Program-made: the position numbers and the translations under genes | Shown here: positions 55,181 to 64,000 of the stretch, piece by piece | Position numbering within the stretch: position 1 is the first letter of the stretch | How the letters are laid out: each line of letters starts with the position of its first letter | Assembly: GCA_029961685.1 (NCBI GenBank) | Contig: JARWKL010000005.1 | Coordinates: forward strand, 13,792,164 to 13,856,163 | DNA length: 64,000 bases | Direction of reading: 5' to 3' | DNA from: Aristolochia californica | Taxonomy: Eukaryota > Streptophyta > Magnoliopsida > Piperales > Aristolochiaceae | Notes under the pieces: model-generated | Seen by the model: the letters and a program-made list of their open reading frames with translations, nothing else | What the model was told of the DNA's origin: nothing | Database searches by the model: none

Positions 55181-55780
55181 TTTTTCATTTACGGGATGAA
55201 GGCAGAGCAAAAACTCAAATTTTTTATTTAAGAAAAAAGTGTACATATAAAATGGAAATGCACAATACACAAATTTAGAGAGAGATATTTCCAAAGAGTG
55301 TCTTTAATTTTTAGGGATTGTAAACTCTTTTTAGCTTTTATATATTAGGTTTTGCAATCGTCGTGAAAAGGGGGAGGCGAGGGAGTTTTAACAAAGTGTT
55401 GACTCCCAAACCATAAAACATTTCTTACAAAAATATAGGCCGTTATGCATGATAAGTCACTTTACAATCATCTATGATTGTGGGGTCAACTTTTTGTAAA
55501 AGGGCAAAATAATGGCTTGTTTGACTTGGGAAAATATCCCACAACACGTTCACTTGAGAATTTAATTAGCGTTTTTTATTCTCTTTAAAAAGTTTGGATA
55601 CATAGGTCATTTGCATCTTTAACTTATTTCAAGCATGCATATCCATTTTTCAAACATGTGTAGAAGAATTCTCTTTCTAATTAAATACCAAGCTATTAAA
55701 GTTGAACATGTGGAATTTCCCAATCTTGGATAACAAAACTTTTGTATTCATTTGTGGCATGCGAATAAATTTTATTTACT
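55180..55780 (+). repeat. Block S, copy 2
   Basis: This is the partner of 50.48-51.08 kb and sits exactly between the two copies of block T. The monomer at 55,596 begins like that at 50,897 and, after about 55,760, continues like that at 52,239. That position is the crossover point of the block duplication. Confidence 0.75.
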
Positions 55781-58530
55781 TATATTTGTTATTGTTTTAA
55801 ATTTTTTCCATACATAAACTCTAAATTTTTTATTTTATTCTGATTTGTTTGCCTTTTTTATTTACTGGCTGAAGGAAGATTGAATACTCAAAGTTTTGAT
55901 TTTAGAAAAAGTATACATCTAAAATGGAAAGGAACAATGCAAAAATGCAGAGAGAGATAATTCCAAAGAGTGTCTGTAATTTTTAGGGATTGTAGACTCT
56001 TTTAATTCTTTCTTTATTACATTTTGCAATCGTAGGGAAAAGGGGGAGGAAAGGGATTTTTAACTGAGTGTTGACTCCCAATCCATAAGTCATTTCTTGC
56101 AAAAATATAGCCCATTAAGCATGATAAATCATTTTACAATCATCTATGATGGTTAGGTCAACTTTTTGTAAATGGGCAAAATAATAGCTTGTTTGACTCG
56201 TGTAAATATCCCATCGCAGGTTCACATGACAATTTAATTAGTGTTTATTGTTATCTTTAAAAGGTTTGGATCCATAGGTCATTTGCATCTTTAACAAATT
56301 TCAAGCAAGCATACCCATTTTTAAAACATGTGTAGAAGAAATCTCTTTCTAATAAGATTCCAAGCTATTTGGGTTGAACTAGTGGAATTTCAAAAACTTG
56401 GATAAAAAAACTATTGTGTTCATTTGTGGTGTGCGAATAAATTTTCTTTACTTATATTTGTTGTTGTTTTAAATATTTTCCATACACAAACTCTAAAATT
56501 TTCATTTTATATTGACCTGTTTGCTTTTTTTATTTACGGGATGAAGGAAGAGTGAAAAGTCAAAGTTTTTTTTTCAGAAAAAAGTATATATGTAAAATGG
56601 AAATGCATAATGCACAAAGGTCGAGCAAGATAATTCAGAAATGTGTCTTTAATTTTTTGGGATTGTAAACTCTTTTTAGTTTTTATATAATAGGTTTTGC
56701 AATAGTTGGGAAAAGGGGGAGGCAGGTGATTTTTAACTGTGCCTTGACTCCCAATGCATAAGTCATTTCTTACAAAAATATAGCCCGTTACACATGTTAA
56801 ATCCCTTTACAATCATCTATGATTGGTAGGTCAGCTTTTTTTAAATTGGGAAAATAATGGCTTGTTTGACTCGGGTAAATATCCCACCGCATGTTCACTT
56901 GAGAATTTAATGACTGTATGTTATTCTCTTTAAAAGGTTTGGATCCATATGTCCTTTGCGTCTTTAACATGTTTCAAACATGCATATCCATTTGTAAAAC
57001 ATGTGTAGAAAAAAATCTCTTTCTGATAAAATTTCAAGCTATTAGAACTAGTGGAATTACCCAAACAGGGATAATAAAACTTTTGTGTTCATTTGTAGTA
57101 TGCGAGTAAATTTGTTTTTACTTAAATTTGATATTTTTTAAAATTTGTTCTATATATAAACTCTAAAATTTTTATTTTTTGTGATCTATTTGCCTTTTAT
57201 GTGTACGGGATGATGGGAGAGTCAAAAGTCAAAGTTTTGGTTTAAGAAAAATGTATACAACTAAAATGAAAATGCACAATGCACAAATATAGAGAGAGAT
57301 AATTCCAAAGTGTGCCTATAATTTTGAGGGATTACAAACCTTTTTTAGTTTTATGTATTAGGTTTTAAAATCGGCAGGACAAGGGGGAGGTAGGGGATTT
57401 TTAACTGAGTGTTGACTCCCAATCCAGTAGTCATCTCTTACAAAAATATAGCCTGTTACACGTGATAAATCACTTTACATTCAACTATGATTGTTAGGTT
57501 AGTTTTTTTTAAATGGGTAGAATAATGGCTTGTTTGACTCAGGTAAATATCCCACCGCACGTTCACTTGAGAATTTAATGGGCGTTTGTTATTCTCTTTA
57601 AAAGGTTTGGATCCATAGGTGATATGCATCTTTAACATGTTTCAAGCATGCATATCCATTTTTAAAACATGTGTTGAAGAAATCTCTTTCTTATAAAATT
57701 CCAAGCTATTAGGGTTGAACTAGTGGAATTTCCCAAACTTGGATAGCAAAACTTTTGTATTCATTTGTGGTGTGAGAATAAAATTTCTTGACTTCCATTT
57801 GTTGTTGTTTTAAATTTTTTCCATACATAAACTCTAAAATGTTCATTTTTTTGTAATCTATTGGCCTTTTTTCTTTTCAGGATGAAGGGAGATAAAAAAA
57901 TCAAAGTTTTAATTTTAAAAAAACTATACATCTAAAATAGAAATTCACAATCGACAAATATAGGGAGAGATAATTCCAAAGAGTGTCTGTAAATTTTTAC
58001 AGATTTTCAACTCTTTTTTTTATATAAATTAGGTTTTTTAGACATCGGGAAAAAATGGAGGCGGGGAATTTTTAACTAAGTGTTGACTCCCAATCCATAA
58101 GTCATTTCTTACCAAAATATAGCCCGTTAAGCATGATAAATCACTTTACATTCATCTATGATTGGTAGGTCAGCTTTTTGTAAATGTGGAAAATAATGGC
58201 TGGTTTGACTCAGGTAAATATCCCACCGCACGCTCACTTGAGAATTTAATGAGCGTATGTTGTTCACTTTAAAAGGTTTGGATCTGTAGGTCATTTGCAT
58301 CTTTCACATGTTTCAAGCTTGCATATCCATTTTTAAAACATGAGTAGAAAAAATATCTTTCTTATAAATTCCAACTATTAGGGTTAAACTAGTGAAGTTT
58401 CCCAAACTTGGATAATAAAACTTTTGTGTTCATTTGTGGTGTGCGAATAAATTTTCTTTACTTACATTTGTTGTTGTTTTAAAATTTTTCCTTACATAAA
58501 CTCTAAAATTTTCATTTTGTTGTGATCTAT
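55780..58530 (+). repeat. Block T, copy 2
   Basis: This is the second copy of 52.42-55.18 kb. Fine differences are scattered (for example 58,280 has GGATCT where 54,923 has GGATCC). Pairwise similarity is clearly higher than between random B monomers, so the duplication is fairly recent. Confidence 0.82.
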
Positions 58531-61271
58531 TTGCCTTTTTTGTTTACGGGATGAAGGGATAGCGAAAACTCAAAGAGTCTAATTAAGAAAAAATTATACA
58601 TCTAAAACGGAAATTCACAATGCACAAATATAGAGATAGATAATTCCAAAGAGTGTCTGTAATTTTTAGGGATTGTAAACGCTTTTTACTTTTTCAACAT
58701 TAGGTTTTACAATCGTCAGGAAAAGGGGGAGGCGAGGGATTTTTAATTGAGTGTTGACTCCTAATCCTTAAGTCATTTCTTACAAAAAATATAGTATGTT
58801 ATACATGGTCAATCACTTTACAATCATTTATTATTGTTAGGTCAGTTTTTTGTAAATGGGCAAAATAATTGCTTGTTTGACTCCGGTAAATATCCCGTCG
58901 CACGTTCACTTGATAATTTAATGAGCATTTGTTATTCTCTTTAAAAGGTTTGGATCCATAGGTGATTTGCATCTTTAACATGTTTCAAGCATTCATATCC
59001 ATTTTTAAAATATGTGTAGAAGAAATCTCTTTCTGATAAATTCCAATCTATTAGGATTGAACTTGTGGAATTTCCGAAACTTGAATAAAAAAACTTTTGT
59101 GTTCATTTGTGGTGTGTGAATAAATTTTCTTTACTTACATTTGTTGTTGTTTTAAATTTTTTCCATACACAAGCTCTAAAATTTTCATTTTTTTGTTTTC
59201 TACTTGGCTTTTTGTTTTTGGGATGAAGGGGGAGCAAAAAATGAAAGTTTTGATTTAAGAAAAAAGTATACATGTAAAATAGAAATTCACAATACACAAA
59301 TGTAGAGAGAGATAATTCGAAAGAGTGTCTATAATTTAAGGGATTTTAAATCTCTTTTTCGATTTTGTATGTTAGGTTTTGCATTCGTAGGGAAAAGGGG
59401 GAGGTGGGGGATTTTTAAATGAGTGTTGACTCCCAATCCATGTGTCATTTCTTACAAAAATATACCCCATTATGCATGATAAATCACTTTACTATCATCT
59501 ATGATTGTTAGGTAAGCTTTTTGGTAAATGGTCAAAATAGCTTGTTTGACTCGGGTAATTATCCCACCGCAAGTTAACTTGAGAATTTAATGTGAGTTAG
59601 TTATTCTCTGTAAAAGGTTTGGATCCATGGGTCGTTTGCATCTTGAACAAGTTTAAAGCATACATATCCATTTTAAAAACATGTGTAGATGAAATCTCTT
59701 CTTATAAAATTCCAAGCTATTAGGGTTGAACTAGTGGAATTTCCAAAACTTGGATAACAAAAATATTGTGTTCATTTTATGGTGTGCGAATAAATTTTCT
59801 TTTCTAACAATTGTGGTTGTTTTAAATTTTTTCCATATATTAACTCTAAAATTTTCATTTTGTTGTGATCTGTTTGCCTTTTTTGTTTACGGATGAAGGG
59901 AGACCAAAAACTCAAAGTTTGTATTTAAGAAAAAATTATACATCTAAAATAAAAATTCACATTGCACAAATGTAGAGAGAGATAATTCCAAAGAGTGTCT
60001 GCAATTTTTAGGGTTTGTAAACTCTTTTTGTTTTTTTATATTAGTTTTTACAATCGTCAGGAAAAGGAGTGGGCAGGGGATTTTTAACTGAGTGTTGACC
60101 CCCAATCCATAAGTAATTTCTTAAAAAAATATAGCCCGTTACCCATGATAAATATCATTACAATCATCTATGCTTGTTAGGTCAGCTTTTTGTAAATTTG
60201 CAAATTAATGGCTTGTTTGACTCGGGTAAATATCCCACCGCACGTTCAGTTTAGAATTTAATGAGCATTTGTTATTCTCTTTAAAAGGTTAGGATCCATA
60301 GGTCATTTTCATCTTTAAAAAATTTCAAGCATGCATATCAATTTTTAAAACATGTGTGGAAGAAATCTCTTTCATATAAAATTCCAAGCTATTAGGGTTG
60401 AACTAGTGGAATTTCCAAAACTTGGATAACAAAACTTTTGTGTCGTTTTGTGGTGTGCGAATAAATTTTCTTTACATAATTTTTTTGTTGTTTTAAATTA
60501 TTTCCATAGATAAACTCTAAAATTTTCATTTTGCTGCGATATTTTTGCCTTTTTTTTTACGGGACGAAGGGAGAGTGAAAAATCAAAGTTTTGATATAAG
60601 AAAAAAGTAAACATCTAAAATAGAAATTCACAATGCATAAATCTAGAGAGAGATAATTCATAAGAGTGTCTATAATTTTTAGGGATTCTAAACTCCTTTT
60701 ATTTTTTATATATTAGTGTTTTCAATCATCGGGAAAACGGGGGAAGCGGGGGTGGGGTTTTTGACTGAGTGTTGACTCCCAATCAATATGTCATTTCTTA
60801 TAAAAATATAGCCCGTTACGCATGATAAATCATTGTACTATCATCTATGATTCTTAGGTTAGCTTTTTGGTAAATGGTCAAAATAACGGCTTGTTTGACA
60901 CGACTAATTGTCCCACCGCACGTTAACTTGAGAATTTAATGTGCGTTTGTTATTCTCTTTAAAAGTTTTGGATCCATAGGTCATTTGCATGTTCAACATG
61001 TTTTAAGCAGCCATATCTATTTTTAAAACATGTGTTGATGAAATCTCTTTCTTATAAAATTCCAAGCTATGAGGGTTGAACTAGTGGAATTTCCCAAACT
61101 TGGATAACAAAACTTTTGTGTTCATTTGTGGTGTACGAATAAATTTTCTTTACTAACGTTGTTGTTTTTAATTTTTTCCATGTATAAACTCTAAAATTTT
61201 CATTTTGTTGTGATCTATTTGCCTTTTTATTTTATGGGATGAAGGGAGAGCGAAAAATCAAAGTTTGTAGT

Positions 61272-63322
61272 TAAGAAAAAATTATACATCTAAAATGGAA
61301 ATTCACAATGCACAAATGGAGAGAGAGATAACTCCAAAGTGTTTCTATAATTTTTAGGGATTGTAAATTATTTTTAATTTTTATTTATTAGGTTTTGCAA
61401 TCATCGGGAAAAGGGGGAAGCATGGGATTTTTAACTGAGTGTTGACTCCCAATCCATAAGTCATTTCTGACAAAAATATTGCTTGTTATGCATGATAAAT
61501 CAGTTTAAAATCATCTATGATTGTTAGGTCAGCTTTATGCAAAATGAGCAAAATAATTGCTTGTTTGACTCAGAAAAATATCCCACCGCACGTTCATTTG
61601 AGAATTTAATGAGCGTTTGTTATTCTCTTTAAAAGGTTTGGAAGCATAGGTCATTTGCATATTTAACATGTTTCAAGCATGCATATCCATTTTTAAAAGA
61701 TGTGTAGAAGAAATCTCTTTCTTGTAAATTCCAATCTATTAGGGTTGAACTTCTGGAATTTCCAAAACTTAAATAAAAAAACTTTTGTGTTCATTTGTGG
61801 TGTGCGAATAAATTTTCTTTACTAACAATTGTTGTTGTTTTAATGTTTTTCCAAAAATAAAATCCAAAATTTTCATTTTGTTGTGATCTATTTACCTTTT
61901 TTGTTTACGGATGAAGGGAGAGCGAAAACTCATTGTATTTAAGAAAAAATTATACATCTAAAATGGAAATTCACAATGCACAAATGGAGAGAGAGATAAC
62001 TCCAAAGTGTTTCTATAATTTTTAGGGATTGTAAATTATTTTTATTTTTTATTTATTAGGTTTTGCAATCATCGGGAAAAGGGGGAAGCGTGGGATTTTT
62101 AACTGAGTGTTGACTCCCAATCCATAAGTCATTTCTGACAAAAATATTGCTTGTTATGCATGATAGATCACTTTAAAATCATCTATGATTGTTAGGTCAG
62201 CTTTATGCAAAATGAGCAAAATAATTGCTTGTTTGACTCGGAAAAATATCGCACCGCACGTTCATTTGAGAATTTAATGAGCGTTTGTTATTCTCTTTAA
62301 AAGGTTTGGAAGCATAGGTCATTTGCATATTTAACATGTTTCAAGCATGCATATCCATTTTTAAAACGTGTGTAGAAGAAATCTCTTTCTTGTAAATTCC
62401 AATCTATTAGGGTTGAACTTCTGGAATTTCCGAAACTTAAATAAAAAAACTTTTGTGTTCATTTGTGGTGTGCGAATAAATTTTCTTTACTAACAATTGT
62501 TGTTGTTTTAATGTTTTTCCAAAAATAAACTCCAAAATTTTCATTTTGTTGTGATCTATTTACCTTTTCTGTTTACGGATGAAGGGAGAGCGAAAACTCA
62601 TTGTATTTAAGAAAAAATTATACATCTAAAATGGAAATTCACAATGCACAAATGGAGAGAGAGATAATTCCAAAGTGTTTCTATAATTTTTAGGGATTTT
62701 ATATTCTTTTTAATTTTTATTTATTAGGTTTTGCAATCATCGGGAAAAGGGGGAAGCGTGGGATTTTTAACTGAGTGTTGACTCCCAATCCATAAGTCAT
62801 TTCTGACAAAAATATTGCTTGTTATGCATGATAAATCACTTTAAAATCATCTATGATTGGTAGGTCAGCTTTATGCAAAATGAGCAAAATAATTGCTTGT
62901 TTGACTCGGAAAAATATCCCACCGCACGTTCATTTGAGAATTTAATGAGCGTTTGTTATTCTCTTTAAAAGGTTTGGAAGCATAGGTCATTTGCATATTT
63001 AACATGTTTCAAGCATGCATATCCATTTTTAAAACTTGTGTAGAAGAAATCTCTTTCTTGTAAATTCCAATCTATTAGGGTTGAACTTGTGGAATTTCCG
63101 AAACTTAAATAAAAAAACTTTTGTGTTCATTTGTGGTGTGCGTATAAATTTTCTTTACTAACAATTGTTGTTGTTTTAATGTTTTTCCAAAAATAAACTC
63201 CAAAATTTTCATTTTGTTGTGATCTATTTACCTTTTTTGTTTACGGATGAAGGGAGAGCGAAAACTCATTGTATTTAAGAAAAAATTATACATCTAAAAT
63301 GGAAATTCACAATGCACAAATG
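61272..63322 (+). repeat. Near-identical 668-bp triplet, the youngest amplification in the window
   Basis: Landmarks 61,640, 62,308 and 62,976 are spaced exactly 668 and 668 bp. All read ggaagcatagg where most monomers have ggatccatagg. The copies share aagaaaaaattatacatc, ggagagagagataa, tttctgacaaaaat, ttatgcaaaatgagc, cttgtaaattccaatc and aactcattgtatttaag. Only a few substitutions are seen among them, such as gatagatcac at 62,162 and gattggtagg at 62,856. The run covers about 3.07 units and stops at about 63,322, where tgtagagagagacaa restores an older variant. The preceding monomer has most of these variants too and may be the parent. Confidence 0.9.
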
Positions 63323-64000
63323 TAGAGAGAGACAATTCCAAAGAGTGTCAGTAATATTTTGGGATTGTAAACTCGTTTTTGTTTTTTATATTAGGTTTTG
63401 CAATCGTTGGGAAAAGAGGGAGGTAGGGGATTTTTAACTGAGTGTTGACTCCCAGTCCAAAATTCATTTCTTACACAAATATAACCAGTTACGCATCATA
63501 AATCACTTTACAATTATCTATGAATCTTAGGTCAGCTTTTTGCAAATGGGCAAAATAATTGTTTGTTTCACTCGTGTAAATATCCCACCCCACATTCACT
63601 TGAGAATTTAATGAGCGTTTGTTATTCTCTTTAAAAGGTTAGGATCCATAGGTCATTTGCATCTTTAACATGTTTCAAGCATGCGTATCCATTTTTAAAA
63701 CCAGTGTAGAAGAAATTTCTTTCTTATCTAATTCCAAGCTATAAGGGTTGAACTTGTCAAATTTCCAAACTTTGGACGACAAAACTTTTGTGTTCATTTG
63801 TGGTGTGCGAATAAATTTTATTTACTCATATTTTTTGATGTTTAAATTTTTTCCATTCTTAAACTCTAAAATTTTCATTTTGTGATCTATTTGCCTTTTT
63901 TGTTTACGGGATGATGGGAGAGCGAAAACTCAAAGTTTTGATTGAAAAAAAAAGTATAAATCTAAAATGGAAATGTACAATGCACAAATGTAGAGAGAGA

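Larger units (their letters stand above)
1..64000 (+). repeat. Head-to-tail satellite DNA array, about 672-bp monomer
   Basis: The same roughly 672-bp unit repeats through the whole window, always in one orientation, and the array is cut by both window ends. Phase 0 is the GGATCC-like site. Its copies start at 63, 736, 1411, 2085, 2850, 3515, 3876, 4544, 5218, 5892, 6565, 7244, 7914, 8590, 9262, 10144, 10818, 11494, 12168, 12839, 13513, 14182, 14851, 15523, 16196, 16871, 17537, 18194, 18860, 19532, (deleted near 20204), 20794, 21464, 22138, 22810, 23485, 24040, 24714, 25383, 26056, 26710, 27285, 27957, 28630, 29302, 29978, 30640, 31310, 31987, 32658, 33331, 33997, 34665, 35337, 36009, 36650, 37322, 37995, 38669, 39341, 40314, 40942, 41610, 42289, 42962, 43633, 44192, 44866, 45536, 46195, 46867, 47538, 48208, 48880, 49552, 50220, 50897, 51570, 52239, 52911, 53587, 54253, 54923, 55596, 56268, 56941, 57609, 58280, 58952, 59621, 60292, 60970, 61640, 62308, 62976 and 63642. 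Composition is strongly AT-rich, roughly 70% by eye. Open frames are at most about 100 codons and repeat with the monomer, so they are not genes. Confidence 0.98.
26945..64000 (+). repeat. Subfamily B satellite domain
   Basis: About 55 consecutive monomers of type B, running off the right end. They differ from A by gagaatttaatgagcgtttg (an insert of about 8-11 bp), tcatttcttac, tatattaggttttgc, tttacgggatgaag, gttgttgttttaaat, gtgtgcgaata, ctatgattgttagg and tagaagaaatctc. The insert and the shorter T runs offset each other, so the period stays near 672 bp. Private variants recur in the same order many monomers apart, showing block-wise amplification. I see only satellite here. Confidence 0.93.

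Noticed and set aside
37842..58981. Recurrent 60-codon minus-strand open frames (starting MLKMQITYGSKPFKENN or similar) at 37,842, 42,136, 43,480, 48,055, 49,399, 54,100, 57,456 and 58,799
   Set aside because: They all occupy the same phase of the satellite unit and are open in only a minority of the B monomers. Most other copies are broken by stops or indels. The conservation is that of the repeat and not of a protein.
1..64000. Telomere-like TTTAGGG in tttttagggattg and ctattagggttgaac
   Set aside because: Each occurs once per monomer and never in tandem, so it is chance similarity and not telomeric repeat.
1..64000. CENP-B-box-like motif around gactcgggtaaat
   Set aside because: It has the CGGG core only. 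The required TTCG at the correct spacing is missing.
1..64000. CRISPR array, because of regular repetition
   Set aside because: The repeats are contiguous 672-bp units with no short repeat/spacer structure and no cas-like genes.
1..64000. Inverted satellite segments
   Set aside because: All landmark copies read in the same direction; I found no monomer in reverse orientation.

Overview
The window is almost entirely one AT-rich tandem satellite array. I see no protein-coding gene, tRNA, rRNA or other functional RNA gene. The repeat unit is about 672 bp, head-to-tail and always in the same orientation. Taking the GGATCC-like site (usually ggatccataggtcatttg) as phase 0, I located 95 copies of that landmark by eye plus one copy whose landmark is deleted. 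Intact spacings run from about 657 to 679 bp. The array runs off both ends of the window.

The array has two domains. Positions 1 to about 26,944 are built from subfamily A monomers (markers cacttgggaatttaatgtta, tcattccttac, tatatcaggttctgc, tttacgagatgaag). Positions about 26,945 to 64,000 are built from subfamily B monomers (markers gagaatttaatgagcgtttg, tcatttcttac, tatattaggttttgc, tttacgggatgaag, gtgtgcgaata). The switch falls inside one monomer, on the junction of a deletion of roughly 100 bp. Within B, blocks of several monomers recur in the same order (for example 28.65-32.5 kb with 41.63-45.4 kb, 36.5-38.1 kb with 48.05-49.7 kb, 52.42-55.18 kb with 55.78-58.53 kb). This is higher-order-repeat (HOR)-like organisation. 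The youngest block is a near-identical 668-bp triplet at 61.27-63.32 kb.

The only DNA that is not satellite is a 561-bp segment at 2179-2739. It resembles part or all of an LTR of a plant retrotransposon and carries two copies of a 124-bp subrepeat rich in inverted repeats. About ten monomers are broken by deletions, a local duplication or phase jumps. Their junctions show short homologies and record unequal exchange or template switching.

The organism is most likely a flowering plant with satellite-rich heterochromatin. This rests on the satellite style and on the LTR-like insert, so it is an inference. I cannot name the species, and I cannot tell from sequence alone whether the array is centromeric, pericentromeric or subtelomeric.
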